From positions 1-64,000 of the forward strand of contig NZ_JAKILT010000023.1 in the NCBI RefSeq assembly GCF_023283535.1: a DNA stretch of 64,000 bases, read 5' to 3'. The notes under the pieces are model-generated. The model did no database searches. It was not told the DNA's origin and worked only from the letters and a program-made list of their open reading frames with translations. Below, in pieces: positions 7,836 through 18,600 of the stretch; positions within the stretch are counted from its first letter, which is position 1, and every line of letters starts with the position of its first letter. A program made the translations under genes and the position numbers. The stretch is from Shewanella sairae (GTDB taxonomy: Bacteria > Pseudomonadota > Gammaproteobacteria > Enterobacterales > Shewanellaceae).

Positions 7836-9542
7836 ATGTCAGTTACCGGGATTGTTGTGTCATCTGGCATCGCATTTGGACAAGCGCTGCACCTTAATTT
7901 ACATCATCAAAAAATCGATTATCGACTCATACCTCAAACTAAGGTTGCGGCTGAAATCAGTACGCTTAATAAGGCGTTTAAGCAACAAACCCAATATCTA
8001 CATCAATGTTTACAGCTTTTAGAAACAGGCTCTGAACACTTCGAGCTGATTGAAGCCGATCTGATGATATTGGAAGATGATGATTTGATTGAAGAGATTG
8101 CTCAAGCTATTCGTCAATTGCAAATTAGCGCTGCAGTGGCAATAGAGCGCATATTCTCTCATCAAAGTTCGGAGCTTGCCCAGCTCGATGACCCCTACTT
8201 AGCTAACCGTGCGCAAGATATATTGTGTTTAGCGAGCCGACTGATTGCACGGTTAAATGGCGCGCAGCATCTTGATTTAAGCCAACTTAAAGTCGATACC
8301 GTTATTTTTGCCCATGATCTAACGCCTGCTGAATTTGCGATGCTACCACTTGAGCATATTTCTGGTTTGGTACTTGAAACCGGCGGCATAACCAGTCATA
8401 CCGCTATTTTAGCCCGCAGCGCAGGGATCCCCGCAGTATTAAGCTGTAAATATGATGCCAAGCAAATAGCCAATGGCACACCTGTGGTGCTAAATGCATT
8501 GCAGGGAGAGGTGATCATTGCGCCAACACAAGAGGTCAATTCCCAGCTCGAAGAATTAAAACAGCAAGACGAGCAACGAAAAAAACAATTGCTGACCCTA
8601 AGGGATCTCCCCGTTCAAACCAAAGATGGTCACAAAGTAGCCTTGTTAGCAAATGTGGGCAGTTTAAATGAAATCAGCCATTTAGCTGACGTCGGGGCTG
8701 AAGGCATTGGTTTATTCAGAACCGAATTTATGCTGATGAACACCCAGACCTTGCCAGATGAGAAAACTCAATACCAGTTTTATAGTGACTCATTGCATTT
8801 AATGTCAGGTAAAGTGTTTACCATTAGAACCTTAGATGTTGGCGCAGATAAAGAGCTGCCTTGTCTGCCCTCCATTATTGAAGACAACCCAGCACTTGGG
8901 CTGCGGGGAGTTCGCTATAGCTTAGCTAATCCCGAGCTATTTATGACCCAGGTTAAGGCGATTCTTCGCGCCGCCAATCACGGACCTGTGAGGCTGATGT
9001 TCCCGATGATCAACCAAGTCGAGGAGCTTGAGCAACTCTTTAGTTATATTGAGCAATGTAAAGCCAAGCTTATAGAAGAGGAAAAAGGATTTGGTGAGCT
9101 CAGTTACGGCATTGTGGTTGAAACCCCTGCTGCCGTATTGAATTTGGCGTCAATGCTACCCTATTTGGATTTTATCAGCATAGGCACAAACGATTTGTCG
9201 CAGTATACAATGGCAGCAGACCGCAGTAATCCGTCATTAACGATGCAATACCCTTCGTTAAGTCCAGCTGTGCTGCAACTCGTTAAAAATACAATTGAAT
9301 TGGCTAAAAGTCACAAAATAACGGTTTCCCTTTGCGGCGAGCTTGCAAGTAGCCCTAAAGTTGCACCACTATTAGTGGGTATGGGAATTGATGAACTGAG
9401 TGTGAACTTGTCGTCAATTCTAGAAGTGAAATCAGCATTACGTGATATAAGTTATCAAAAGTGTCTAGCACTATCTAAACACGCGCTGACGTTAACCAGA
9501 ATAAACGAATTAGATGATTATTTAAACGGCCAGTATTCATAA
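7836..9542 (+). CDS. ptsI: PTS Enzyme I (phosphoenolpyruvate-protein phosphotransferase)
   Basis: Enzyme I autophosphorylates from phosphoenolpyruvate and charges HPr, the first step of the sugar phosphotransferase system. The protein has 568 residues; E. coli EI has 575. The phosphohistidine motif GGITSHTAILARSAGIPAV places the active His at residue 188. The TIM-barrel signatures follow: GIGLFRTEF, LRGVRYSL, the PMI segment, GIVVETPAA, IGTNDLSQY and CGELAS with the conserved Cys. It directly follows ptsH (9-base gap) and precedes crr by 51 bases. It is complete, with no unusual features. Confidence 0.97.
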   Translation: MSVTGIVVSSGIAFGQALHLNLHHQKIDYRLIPQTKVAAEISTLNKAFKQQTQYLHQCLQLLETGSEHFELIEADLMILEDDDLIEEIAQAIRQLQISAAVAIERIFSHQSSELAQLDDPYLANRAQDILCLASRLIARLNGAQHLDLSQLKVDTVIFAHDLTPAEFAMLPLEHISGLVLETGGITSHTAILARSAGIPAVLSCKYDAKQIANGTPVVLNALQGEVIIAPTQEVNSQLEELKQQDEQRKKQLLTLRDLPVQTKDGHKVALLANVGSLNEISHLADVGAEGIGLFRTEFMLMNTQTLPDEKTQYQFYSDSLHLMSGKVFTIRTLDVGADKELPCLPSIIEDNPALGLRGVRYSLANPELFMTQVKAILRAANHGPVRLMFPMINQVEELEQLFSYIEQCKAKLIEEEKGFGELSYGIVVETPAAVLNLASMLPYLDFISIGTNDLSQYTMAADRSNPSLTMQYPSLSPAVLQLVKNTIELAKSHKITVSLCGELASSPKVAPLLVGMGIDELSVNLSSILEVKSALRDISYQKCLALSKHALTLTRINELDDYLNGQYS

Positions 9543-9593
9543 TAAACAAGCCGTATTTATTACTTTTCATGAGATGCCAAAAGGGGCAATTAA

Positions 9594-10103
9594 ATGGGAT
9601 TTTTAAGCCGCATTAGACGACTCATTTCCGGACAAACAGATATAGCAGGCGTCATCAATGTTTACGCCCCCGTTTCTGGAAAAATCGTTGCTATAGAAAA
9701 AGTGCCCGATGCCGTTTTTTCAGAAAAAATTGTGGGTGATGGCTTGGCCATTGAACCTAAAGGGCATCAAATATTAGCGCCGATAGACGGCACTATAGGT
9801 AAAATTTTCGAAACCAACCATGCATTTAGTATTGAGTCTAACCAAGGTTTAGAGATATTTGTTCATTTTGGTATTGGGACAGTTGAATTGCGTGGTAATG
9901 GTTTTACTCGAATCGCTGAAGAAGGCCAAGAAGTCAAAATGGGCGATCCCATCGTTGAATTCGACTTAGCGTATTTAAAGGAACATGCTGATAGCCTTCT
10001 TACCCCCGTACTCATAGCTAACATGGAAGATATTCAAGCTTTAGAGAAAAAACAAGGTCACCTCGAAGCCGGAAAAGACGTCATATTCTCAGTTAAGCTT
10101 TAA
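9594..10103 (+). CDS. crr: PTS EIIA component, glucose type
   Basis: EIIA-Glc accepts phosphate from HPr and passes it to membrane EIIBC proteins; in enterobacteria it also controls adenylate cyclase and inducer exclusion. The protein has 169 residues, the family size. The two active-site histidines are His76 (ETNHAFSI) and the phosphorylated His91 (LEIFVHFGIGTVEL). The VYAPVSGKIVAIEKVPDAVFS N-terminal region is typical. No EIIBC permease is nearby, so the sugar transported is set elsewhere, and a regulatory role is plausible. A ribosome-binding site (AAAAGGGG) precedes the ATG. It is the last gene of the ptsHI-crr unit and is followed by a terminator. Confidence 0.95.
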   Translation: MGFLSRIRRLISGQTDIAGVINVYAPVSGKIVAIEKVPDAVFSEKIVGDGLAIEPKGHQILAPIDGTIGKIFETNHAFSIESNQGLEIFVHFGIGTVELRGNGFTRIAEEGQEVKMGDPIVEFDLAYLKEHADSLLTPVLIANMEDIQALEKKQGHLEAGKDVIFSVKL

Positions 10104-10119
10104 ACGCGTTACCTTCTTC

Positions 10120-10151
10120 AAAAGCCTAATATCTATTAGGCTTTTTATTAT
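10120..10151 (+). terminator. Rho-independent terminator of ptsHI-crr
   Basis: AAAAGCCTAATA … TATTAGGCTTTTTATT forms a stem with a short loop and a T-run, 17 bases after the crr stop. Confidence 0.85.
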
Positions 10152-10271
10152 TTGCTAATAGTACAAATGAATTAGTCTCATGATTGCAACTATCTCAGCA
10201 ATTGGTTCTTGAGCACAAACAAAAGCAATGCCACAATGCTTGCAGCTAAAAAATATAACTAGGAGTACCCT

Positions 10272-10616
10272 TTGACACTTTTCGGAATAAAGAATTGCGA
10301 TACCGTACGTAAAGCACGTAAGTGGCTAGAAGCTAACCAGCTTGATGTTAAGTTCCATGATTTTCGCGAAGATGGACTAACCACTGAACAAATCGAGCAA
10401 TGGGTAAGTGTCGTTGGCTGGGAAGCATTATTCAATAAACGCAGTACCAGTTTTAGAAACCTAACGGATACCGAAAAGAGCGACATTAACCAACAAAAAG
10501 CCATCGCATTAATGGCCCTTTATCCAACATTGATTAAACGCCCTGTATTGGTATTAGATACTCAAGTTCAGGTCGGCTTTAAAGAGGCAGATTACCAAAA
10601 GTGGTTTAATCTATGA
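10272..10616 (+). CDS. yffB: ArsC/Spx-family protein (YffB-like)
   Basis: This 114-residue thioredoxin-fold protein of the arsenate reductase/Spx family begins [19 protein letters not shown]; the single active-site Cys is near residue 8. The downstream [20 protein letters not shown] segment is the conserved C-terminal signature. YffB in E. coli is a glutathione-dependent thiol oxidoreductase-like protein and not a proven arsenate reductase. The start is TTG, chosen because AGGAG lies 7 bases upstream (around 10261). The stop overlaps the dapE start by 4 bases (ATGA), so the two are translationally coupled, the same yffB-dapE pairing as in E. coli. Confidence 0.88.
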   Translation: MTLFGIKNCDTVRKARKWLEANQLDVKFHDFREDGLTTEQIEQWVSVVGWEALFNKRSTSFRNLTDTEKSDINQQKAIALMALYPTLIKRPVLVLDTQVQVGFKEADYQKWFNL

Positions 10617-11758
10617 GCGGCTTAAATGATTCAGCCGTGCTTACCCTAGCCCAAGATCTCATTTCACGCCCATCAGTCACGCCTCTAGATGAAGGCTGCC
10701 AACAACTAATGGCATCACGTCTTGCTGCCGCGGGTTTTGAAATTGAATCTATGGTGTTTGAAGACACCACCAATATGTGGGCTCGAAAAGGCACTCAATC
10801 GCCACTATTTTGCTTTGCTGGTCACACTGATGTGGTACCGGTGGGTGATTTAAATCGCTGGCATACTCCGCCATTTGACCCAGTTGTTATCGATGGTTAC
10901 CTGCACGGTAGAGGCGCGGCGGATATGAAAGGCTCATTAGCAGCAATGCTGGTAGCGACTGAACGCTTTGTGGCAAAAAATCCTAACCACCAAGGCTCTA
11001 TTGCATTTCTTATCACTAGCGATGAAGAAGGGCCTTTTATTAATGGCACGACTCGAGTTATTGATACCCTAGAAGCGCGCAATGAAAAAATTACTTGGTC
11101 GTTAGTTGGTGAGCCATCTTCTACTCATAAACTGGGCGATATTGTTAAAAATGGTCGTAGAGGCAGCCTTACTGGCAATTTAACAGTCAAAGGTATTCAA
11201 GGACATGTTGCCTACCCTCACCTAGCTGATAATCCAATTCATAAAGCAGCTCCAGCATTAGATGAATTGGCGAGAATGAAATGGGATAACGGTAACGAGT
11301 TTTTTCCGCCCACCAGCTTCCAAATTGCCAATATTAATGGCGGCACCGGCGCGTCAAATGTTATTCCTGGTGCACTCGAGGTCATGTTCAACTTCCGTTA
11401 CTCTACAGAAGTTACCGCCGAGGTATTAATCGAGCGTGTACTCAATATTCTCGATGCCCATGGATTAGATTATGATATTGATTGGGTCTTTAACGGCTTA
11501 CCCTTCTTAACCGGTGATGGTCCTTTATTGGAAGCGACTAAAGCAGCGATTAAGCGAGTAACCGGGACTGATACCGATCCTCAAACTTCTGGTGGCACAT
11601 CTGATGGACGCTTTATCGCACCAACTGGTGCACAAGTAATTGAGCTTGGGCCGGTAAATGCCACCATTCATAAAGTTAATGAGTGCGTAAAAGTATCTGA
11701 TCTAGAGCTACTTACAGACTGTTATGAAGCAATTTTGGAAAACTTACTTTGTCAGTAA
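10613..11758 (+). CDS. dapE: Succinyl-diaminopimelate desuccinylase
   Basis: DapE is a dimeric di-zinc hydrolase that removes succinate from N-succinyl-L,L-diaminopimelate in lysine and peptidoglycan synthesis. The protein has 381 residues; E. coli DapE has 375. Zinc-site motifs in order are: [10 protein letters not shown] (His near 68), [10 protein letters not shown] (bridging Asp near 101), [12 protein letters not shown] (catalytic Glu near 135 and metal Glu), VGEPSST and the C-terminal NATIHKVNE (His). The ATG overlaps the yffB stop. The product is cytoplasmic and should be essential unless diaminopimelate is supplied. Confidence 0.96.
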   Translation: MSGLNDSAVLTLAQDLISRPSVTPLDEGCQQLMASRLAAAGFEIESMVFEDTTNMWARKGTQSPLFCFAGHTDVVPVGDLNRWHTPPFDPVVIDGYLHGRGAADMKGSLAAMLVATERFVAKNPNHQGSIAFLITSDEEGPFINGTTRVIDTLEARNEKITWSLVGEPSSTHKLGDIVKNGRRGSLTGNLTVKGIQGHVAYPHLADNPIHKAAPALDELARMKWDNGNEFFPPTSFQIANINGGTGASNVIPGALEVMFNFRYSTEVTAEVLIERVLNILDAHGLDYDIDWVFNGLPFLTGDGPLLEATKAAIKRVTGTDTDPQTSGGTSDGRFIAPTGAQVIELGPVNATIHKVNECVKVSDLELLTDCYEAILENLLCQ

Positions 11759-12429
11759 TCCAGAAGCAACTTTATGGCCTAGATGATCAACATTTGGTTG
11801 ACTGTCTAGGCCATCAATTAGAAGAGCACACGGCAGCCGCTTTTCTTACGATGCAACAAGCCGCTTTACTTGATGGAATTGATCTACAAATTTGCTCCGG
11901 ATTTCGTCATTTTGAAAGACAAATGCGAATTTGGAATGCTAAGGCTAGCGGCGAACGCGCCGTGCTAAACCGCCAGTCTAAAGCGATAACGATAGATAAC
12001 CTTTCATCAGATGAATTGATCGAAACTATTCTTATATGGTCTGCTATTCCCGGTATGTCTCGTCATCACTGGGGAACAGATATCGATGTTTTTGATGGCA
12101 ACAAGATAAATAAACAAGATCTTCAGTTAATTTCCCAAGAATATGAACAAGATGGTCCTTGTTTCGAACTCAGCCAGTGGTTAAACTGCAACGCCGAAAA
12201 ACACGGGTTTTACCGACCTTTCCAACAAGGATTAAGCGGTGTTAGCCCAGAAGCCTGGCATTTAAGCTACTTTCCAGTTGCAGAACACTTGATGAATGCC
12301 TATGACGTTAGTCATGTCTGCGACATACTTAACGCATCTTCCGTATGCTTAAAGTCAGCAATTGTGGCACAAATTGACACGCTAGTTGCCGAATACGTTT
12401 ATCGCGTAGCCCCTGTGCCTAAGTGCTAA
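11749..12429 (+). CDS. M15-family D-Ala-D-Ala carboxypeptidase-like metallopeptidase
   Basis: The protein has 226 residues and a VanY/M15B-type zinc peptidase domain. Zinc ligands are visible in [14 protein letters not shown] (H-x6-D motif) and [10 protein letters not shown] (catalytic Glu and last His). [19 protein letters not shown] is the usual substrate-side segment. Such enzymes trim peptidoglycan peptides. No signal peptide is visible, so it would act in the cytoplasm, for example in muropeptide recycling, unless exported in an unknown way. The TTG at 11749 overlaps the dapE stop by 10 bases and is preceded by TTGGAAAAC, suggesting translational coupling to dapE. Both genes then concern diaminopimelate or peptidoglycan, but the link is only positional. 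Confidence 0.85.
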   Translation: MSVIQKQLYGLDDQHLVDCLGHQLEEHTAAAFLTMQQAALLDGIDLQICSGFRHFERQMRIWNAKASGERAVLNRQSKAITIDNLSSDELIETILIWSAIPGMSRHHWGTDIDVFDGNKINKQDLQLISQEYEQDGPCFELSQWLNCNAEKHGFYRPFQQGLSGVSPEAWHLSYFPVAEHLMNAYDVSHVCDILNASSVCLKSAIVAQIDTLVAEYVYRVAPVPKC

Positions 12430-12523
12430 CGTGCTTTTTAGCAAAAATTGAACCCTATACTTCTTCACTTAATCGTGGATTTTATACGTCACAATTAACA
12501 AACGAATTTGAGATACATACAAC

Positions 12524-13357
12524 ATGACTGACATTAGCCCATTGTTTGCCGAAAACAGACACCATATCGATATTGAAGGCAGTCGCTTAAGTTATCTTGA
12601 TATCGGTCAAGGTCCCGTTTTATTAATGGGTCACAGTTATTTATGGGACAGTGAAATGTGGGCACCACAAATCACTCATCTTAGCCAACATTATCGCTGT
12701 ATTGTGCCTGATCTGTGGGGACATGGCTTTTCTGGCGAGGTACCTAAAAACTGCCGTAACTTACAACATATCGCAGCTCATATGCTAAGCCTAATGGATA
12801 GCTTAAAAGTAGAGTCGTTTTCAGTTGTCGGCCTATCTGTCGGCGCGATGTGGGGTGCAGAACTTGCGCTAAGTGCCCCTTCACGTGTTAATGCGCTTGT
12901 CATGTTAGGTAGTTTTATTGGATATGAACCGGAAATCACACGCGATAAATACTATGCCATGCTAGATGTGATTAAGGCCGAACAAACCGTCTCTGATAAA
13001 ATCGCTCAAGCAATTACGCCACTGTTTTTTGCAGACAAGCCACAAGCTGAACTTGTTGCAACTTTTACCCAAAAGCTTGGAGGTTTTGACTCAAATAATA
13101 TCGAGTCATTATACCAAGTTGGCAAGATGATTTTTGGTCGACGAGATACCATGGACGATGTTGAGATGCTAACGCTACCTTGCTTGATCATGACAGGGGT
13201 TGAAGATAAAGCACGTAGCGTACTAGAAGGTTATTTAATGCATGACGCAATAGATGGTAGCCAATATGTGCATATTCCACAGTGCGGCCATATCTCAACT
13301 CTAGAGCAGCCTGAGTTTATAAACACACGCTTATCGCAATTTTTATCGCAGGTGTAA
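12524..13357 (+). CDS. Alpha/beta hydrolase
   Basis: This 277-residue alpha/beta-hydrolase-fold enzyme is predicted to be cytoplasmic. The oxyanion-side segment LLMGHSYLWDSEMW comes early, the nucleophile elbow is VVGLSVGAMWG (Ser near residue 106), the acid is probably the Asp in MTGVEDKA, and the catalytic His is in QCGHIS near the C-terminus. It belongs to the broad group that includes esterases, haloalkane dehalogenases and C-C hydrolases, so the substrate cannot be stated. It stands about 95 bases after the M15 peptidase on the same strand and may be read from its own promoter. It is complete, with no signal peptide. Confidence 0.85.
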   Translation: MTDISPLFAENRHHIDIEGSRLSYLDIGQGPVLLMGHSYLWDSEMWAPQITHLSQHYRCIVPDLWGHGFSGEVPKNCRNLQHIAAHMLSLMDSLKVESFSVVGLSVGAMWGAELALSAPSRVNALVMLGSFIGYEPEITRDKYYAMLDVIKAEQTVSDKIAQAITPLFFADKPQAELVATFTQKLGGFDSNNIESLYQVGKMIFGRRDTMDDVEMLTLPCLIMTGVEDKARSVLEGYLMHDAIDGSQYVHIPQCGHISTLEQPEFINTRLSQFLSQV

Positions 13358-13370
13358 ACCTTTCTCGCAA

Positions 13371-13401
13371 GCTAAGAGTCTTCTTTATGTCGATTCTTAG
13401 C
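13371..13401. terminator. Possible terminator hairpin
   Basis: GCTAAGAGTC and GATTCTTAGC form a 10-base stem with one wobble, 13 bases after the hydrolase stop. The following sequence has only a short T-run. The remaining 200 bases up to the carbonic anhydrase show nothing I can identify. Confidence 0.45.
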
Positions 13402-13614
13402 TGATTTAAGCCCTTCTACAAATAAACAGATTATACATCTTGGATTGCAGCCAAAAACACACTGGCAAGTAACATAGGAACCCAAGCTGCAACACATTTA
13501 ACAAATACTTAAGATTACTTTTCTATACTACTGAATAGACCAGCAAGGCCAGTTAACAGTGTTAAACTTGCTTAGCTACGAGTGAATCTTAACTGACGAA
13601 TAAATAAGAGCAGA

Positions 13615-14232
13615 ATGAAACTACTAAAACCGCTTTTTGATAATAATCGCCGCTGGGCAGGTAGGATTCTAGAAGAAGATCCTAAATTTTTCGAACAACT
13701 TGCTAAACAGCAAAACCCTGAATACTTATGGATTGGCTGCTCAGATAGCCGTGTTCCATCAAATCAAATTATTGATTTGATGCCTGGTGAAGTTTTTGTT
13801 CACCGTAACATTGCCAATATGGTTATTCATACCGATCTTAACTGTTTATCTGTGCTGCAATATGCTGTCGAGGTTTTGAAAGTTAAGCATATTATGGTAG
13901 TTGGTCACTATGGCTGTGGTGGCATTAAAGCATCAATGGGTACTGATAGACTTGGGTTAATCGACAATTGGCTTGGCCATATTCGTGACATCTACCGTTT
14001 ACACAAGTCTGATCTTGATAACATGGATGAAGATGAACGCTTTGATCGTTTATGCGAACTTAATGTTATGGAACAAGTTGCCAACGTAACCAGCACTACC
14101 ATAGTTCAAGATGCTTGGGCACGTGGTCAAGAAGTTGCAGTTCACGGTTGGATCTACAGTGTAGAAAACGGTTTATTGTCTGATCTGGACGTTACCGTCA
14201 ACAGCGAAACCTTTAATGAAGAAACTGAATAA
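13615..14232 (+). CDS. can: Beta-class carbonic anhydrase
   Basis: This 205-residue beta-carbonic anhydrase interconverts CO2 and bicarbonate, supplying bicarbonate for biosynthetic carboxylations at low CO2. Zinc ligands are Cys42 ([12 protein letters not shown]), His98 and Cys101 (HYGCGG), and the catalytic dyad is Asp44-Arg46. Length and motifs match E. coli Can (220 residues). The ATG at 13615 follows ATAAATAAGAGCAGA, which gives a weak GAG ribosome-binding site. The gene is probably monocistronic, with a clear terminator just after it. Confidence 0.95.
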   Translation: MKLLKPLFDNNRRWAGRILEEDPKFFEQLAKQQNPEYLWIGCSDSRVPSNQIIDLMPGEVFVHRNIANMVIHTDLNCLSVLQYAVEVLKVKHIMVVGHYGCGGIKASMGTDRLGLIDNWLGHIRDIYRLHKSDLDNMDEDERFDRLCELNVMEQVANVTSTTIVQDAWARGQEVAVHGWIYSVENGLLSDLDVTVNSETFNEETE

Positions 14233-14255
14233 CCGCTTCTAAAAGCGCATAAAGG

Positions 14256-14292
14256 GACTAGACAAGTATCAACTTGGCTAGTCTTTTTTTTA
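14256..14292 (+). terminator. Rho-independent terminator of can
   Basis: GACTAGACAAGT and ACTTGGCTAGTC pair around a short loop and are followed by 8-9 T, about 25 bases after the can stop. Confidence 0.88.
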
Positions 14293-14504
14293 CCTAAAAA
14301 TCCGAGTTCAACCTAGTTAGCTTACACTCAGATAATGCTCTTATTCGGCAAATTTAGTAGAGTTGATAAATTGCATATCAAGGATCTATGCTGTCTTTGG
14401 TTTTATACTTGATTCGACTGGGTTATCATCAAGCTGCAAATGCATTCTTGGCAATGTAGCTGTTTTCAATCTCTATACGTAATGAATTTTAGATTAGCAT
14501 CACA

Positions 14505-14528
14505 CTGTGCTTCAATCACGAAGCACAG
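14505..14528. promoter_or_regulatory. Perfect 9-base inverted repeat upstream of kdsB
   Basis: CTGTGCTTC AATCAC GAAGCACAG lies 24 bases before the kdsB start codon. It could form a hairpin in the 5' untranslated leader or be a regulator-binding site. No known operator consensus was recognised. The rest of the 260 bases between the can terminator and kdsB shows nothing else. Confidence 0.5.
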
Positions 14529-14552
14529 CATATTTTTAAATAGGTAAATTGA

Positions 14553-15290
14553 ATGAATGTAACCTTATTAATCCCTGCTCGTTACGGATCGAGCCGTTTT
14601 CCAGGTAAGCCATTAGCGCCAATTAATGGTAAGCCGATGATCCAGCATGTCTACGAGCGTGCAGCATTAGCAAAAGGGCTTAAAGATATCTATGTCGCGA
14701 CCGATGACCAGCGTATTAAAAACGCTGTAGAAGGTTTTGGTGGCAAAGTGGTTATGACAAGCGCCGATGCTGCATCAGGCACTGACCGTATCGATGAAGC
14801 GATTTCAATTTTAGGTTTAGCAGACGATGATTTGGTTATTAATCTGCAAGGTGATCAGCCACTAATCGATCCTATCGTTATCGAGCAACTGGTGGGGTTA
14901 TGTGAGCGTCATGCAGATGAATTCGATATGGCGACACTTGCGGTTGAGATCAAAGATGAAGTTCAACTTAATGATCCGAATCATGTAAAAGTGGTGTTTG
15001 ATAATAATCATAACGCGTTGTATTTTTCCCGTGCACGAATCCCGTTTGGTCGAGATACCAGCGAGTACCCAGTGTATAAGCATATTGGGATCTACGCTTA
15101 TAGCCGAAAGTTCATCCAAACATTTGCCAAATTACCATTAGGCCGTTTAGAAGAGCTTGAAAAGCTAGAACAACTGCGAGCACTTGAATATGGATACAAA
15201 ATCAAAGTTGCCATCAGCGCATTCGATTTTCCAGAAGTTGATACCCCTGAAGATATTCGCATCTGTGAAGCACGACTCGGTATTGAATAA
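14553..15290 (+). CDS. kdsB: 3-deoxy-manno-octulosonate cytidylyltransferase (Kdo or Kdo8N activating)
   Basis: KdsB couples CTP to Kdo, giving CMP-Kdo for lipopolysaccharide inner-core synthesis. The protein has 245 residues; E. coli KdsB has 248. Signatures are the nucleotide-binding [16 protein letters not shown] loop at residues 7-22, NLQGDQPLI near residue 97 and the C-terminal [14 protein letters not shown]. In Shewanella the LPS core sugar is the 8-amino derivative Kdo8N and the KdsB homologue activates that sugar, so the substrate may be Kdo8N; this is known for the genus, not visible here. The kdnA/kdnB genes that make Kdo8N are not in the window. DUF2897 follows 20 bases downstream. 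Confidence 0.93.
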   Translation: MNVTLLIPARYGSSRFPGKPLAPINGKPMIQHVYERAALAKGLKDIYVATDDQRIKNAVEGFGGKVVMTSADAASGTDRIDEAISILGLADDDLVINLQGDQPLIDPIVIEQLVGLCERHADEFDMATLAVEIKDEVQLNDPNHVKVVFDNNHNALYFSRARIPFGRDTSEYPVYKHIGIYAYSRKFIQTFAKLPLGRLEELEKLEQLRALEYGYKIKVAISAFDFPEVDTPEDIRICEARLGIE

Positions 15291-15310
15291 GCAATAAGGC
15301 GGGCTAAACG

Positions 15311-15505
15311 ATGTCAAATCTTGAAGTTGGTATACTTATTTTATTAGTTGTAGGCATTATCGCTAGCAATCTCGCGGTATTAAAATACAGCGCGAAATTT
15401 AAAATGACCCAGTTTGGTAAAAAAGATCCTAAAGAGCTGCAACCTAAAAAGGATGCAGCCAAGAGTGATGAACAAAAATCTTCTAAAGCTGATGACCAAT
15501 CGTAA
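15311..15505 (+). CDS. DUF2897 small membrane protein
   Basis: This 64-residue protein has one N-terminal transmembrane helix (about residues 6-25, EVGILILLVVGIIASNLAVL), then a short amphipathic SAKFKMTQFGK stretch and a Lys/Asp/Ser-rich tail. This matches the DUF2897 family of gammaproteobacteria. Function is unknown. GGCGGGC lies 6-12 bases before the ATG. It probably shares the kdsB transcript. Confidence 0.8.
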   Translation: MSNLEVGILILLVVGIIASNLAVLKYSAKFKMTQFGKKDPKELQPKKDAAKSDEQKSSKADDQS

Positions 15506-15555
15506 TTGTCCCTTTTAAAACGCTAATTATCATAAATCTGTGATTTTAAGTCACA

Positions 15556-15586
15556 CATAAAAAAGGCGCTAAATGCGCCTTTTTCT
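15556..15586. terminator. Bidirectional terminator
   Basis: AAAAAGGCGC TAAAT GCGCCTTTTT is a strong symmetric hairpin with an A-run and a T-run. It separates kdsB-DUF2897 (plus strand) from the RND pump genes (minus strand) and can end both. Confidence 0.9.
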
Positions 15587-15615
15587 ATGCCCTGAGCCCT
15601 CCAATAAAGCCTTTG

Positions 15616-18600
15616 TTATTCAGCTAACTCTTTCTCAAGTTGTTTAGCTATCATCTCTGGAGAACCTGAGTTTTTAGCCAATAGCGAATACGCGACAGGG
15701 ATAACAAACAAGGTGAAGAATGTCGCAAGCGTAATACCAGATAAGACAACAACACCGATCACAAAGCGGGTTTCAGCACCTGCGCCTTCAGCTAGGACTA
15801 ATGGAATAGCACCCGCAGCAGTGGTGATCCCCGTCATCAGAATGGGTCTTAATCGCTGGCTCGAGGCTTGAATAATCGCTTGCTGAAACTCAATGCCTTT
15901 ATCGCGTAGTTGATTGGCAAACTCAACAATCAAAATACCGTTCTTTGCCGCAAGCCCCACCAACATAATAATACCAATTTGGCTATAAATGTTAAGGGTC
16001 TGCCCTGTTGCCCAAAGCCCGATTAGCGCACCTAAAGTAGCTAGTGGTACAGTGAGCATTATCACCATAGGATGAATATAGCTTTCAAACTGCGCCGCAA
16101 GTACTAAAAATACAATCCCCAAGGCTAAGATAAACACAAAGTACATTGAGTTACCTGAGTCTTGATAATCCAAGGATTGACCTTTATAGCTGACTATCGC
16201 TTCAGCAGGCAGATACTCATGGGTCAAATCATTTAGGTAATCCAGTGCCTCACCTAAGCTATAACCATTGGCTAGGTTTGCCTCAATGGTAATTGCACGC
16301 ATACGATTGTAACGATTTAACTGGCTAGCATCGGCAAATTCTTCCACATGCACCAAGTTTGATAACGGAATTAACTCCTTACTTCTGTCTGAGCGCACAT
16401 AGATATTTTCTAAATCCGTTGCCGTATTTTGATTCTCGCGATTACCCTCAATAATCACATCGTATTCTTCACCGTCTCGCATAAAGGTGGTGACTAAACG
16501 GGAACCTAACATAGACTCTAGCGTACGACCAATATGCGATATTGATACCCCGAGATCCGATGCCCTATCTTTATCAATCACGACTCTAAGCTGTGGTTTG
16601 GTCTCGTTATAATCATGATCTAAACCAACAAGATTTGGATTTTCTTTGGCTTTTTCTATAATAATATCGCGCCATCTGGCAAGTTCTTCATAACTTGGTC
16701 CCCCTAGTACAAACTGTACTGGTTTACCCACGCCACGGCCAAAGGCTTGGCGCATGACAGGAAAAGCCCGAACCCCAGCAAGATCTGACAAGCGCCCTCT
16801 TATATCGCCAATGATTTCAAAAGCGCTGCGCCTTACCGCCCAATCCTCTAATACAATAATCGCCATACCATTAGAGAAATTAGCGCTGCGACCAAAGCCT
16901 CTTGGCGCGCGAATAAGTAAACGTTTAATTTCTCCCGCTTCTACAAGTGGCATTAAGCGGTTTTCAATCTCGTCCATATAAGACTCGATATACTCAAAGC
17001 TTGCCCCTTGAGGGCCATTAACGATTAAGAACATAGAGCCGCGATCTTCGCGTGGTGCAAATTCTTGTGGTACTTCTTTAGCCAAAAATGCACTGCTAAC
17101 AAGGGCTATCAAGATAAGTGAAGAGACTAGATAAGGGTGTGCCATCGCCCGGCGTAAAACTTGACGATAAGCATGGGAAAGCTTGTCCATCCCCGCATCG
17201 ATTTGTCTCACTAACCAAGGATCTTGTGACGAGGGTTTTAACACTTTCGAGCACATCATAGGGCTAAGTGTTAATGCCACAATACTTGAAAAAATAACCG
17301 CGGCGCTCATGGCAACCGCGAACTCTTTAAATAGCTTACCTAAATCGCCCTCTAAGAAAGTGATAGGCATAAACACAGCCACCAACACTAACGTTGTGGC
17401 TACAACCGCAAAAGCCACTTCACGAGAGCCCAAATACGCAGCCTTTAATGGAGAGTCGCCCTCTTCTATGCGTCTATGAATGTTTTCAAGCACAACGATC
17501 GCATCATCTACCACCATACCAATGGCTAAGATCATCGCCAAAAGCGTAAGTAAGTTAATGGTGTAACCTAAAGCAAATAATACAATAAAGGTTGCCATTA
17601 ACGAGACCGGCACAGTCAGAGCGGGGATCAACATCGCACGCACACTGCCAAGGAACAGGTAAATCACCACGATGACGAGGAACATTGCGATAAACAATGT
17701 CTGATACACTTCTTTAACTGACGCTTCAATAAATACCGAGCTGTCGTAAGAGCGTTTAATCTCCATGCCCGCTGGCAATGTTGGATTGATTTGATCAACG
17801 AGCTTATTTGCAGCACGCGCAACATCCAGTGTATTAGCGGTTGACTGCTTAGATACCCCCAAGCCAATCATAGATTCACGGTTACCTCTAAAGGTAATTC
17901 GCTCCTCTTCTGATCCAATTTCTACTTTGGCGACATCACCTAGCTTAATCAGGTAACCGTCGTCACCTTCAGCTAAAACTAAGTTGGCAAAGTCATCTGA
18001 GGTCTTAAAGCTACGCTCTAAACGCACGGTAAAGTGACGCTCTTTTGATTCAACACTACCAGCGGGCAGTTCAACGTTTTCAGAGCGAAGTGCAGACTCA
18101 ATATCAGCTACGGTTAAGTTTCGAGCAGCTAAAGCTTGTCTATCAATCCAAACCCGCATGGCATAAACCTTACCTCCACCTAAGCGCATATTGGCAACAC
18201 CATCGATAACCGAAAAACGATCAATCAAATAACGACGAGCATAATCGGTTAGTTGCAGTGTGGTCATTTGATCGGATACCAGATTGAGCCACATGATCAC
18301 TTCGTCGCCACCATTGGCTTTTTGTACTTCTGGTGGATCGGCCTCTTCTGGTAAATTATTGAGTAAACCAGACACTCGGTCACGTACATCATTAGCTGCC
18401 GCTTCAATATCGCGGCCAACATCAAATTCTAAGGTGACATTCGAGCGGCCATCACTGCTCGATGAGCTGATGTGTTTAATACCTTCTACACCACTAATTC
18501 TATCTTCAACTAATTGCGTAATTCGGCTTTCAACCACAGCAGCACTCGCGCCGCGGTAATTAGTTTGAATCGATACCACTGGCGGATCGATATTGGGATA

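Noticed and set aside
7836..10103. A sugar-specific PTS operon.
   Set aside because: Only the general genes ptsH, ptsI and crr are present; no EIIBC permease is found, so no sugar can be assigned.
10272..10616. Calling the ArsC-like gene an arsenate reductase.
   Set aside because: It matches YffB, no ars operon genes are nearby, and it is coupled to dapE, so arsenate reduction cannot be supported.
17183..17479. Open frames opposite the RND permease.
   Set aside because: They are antisense to a fully supported gene, with no ribosome-binding site or recognisable motif.
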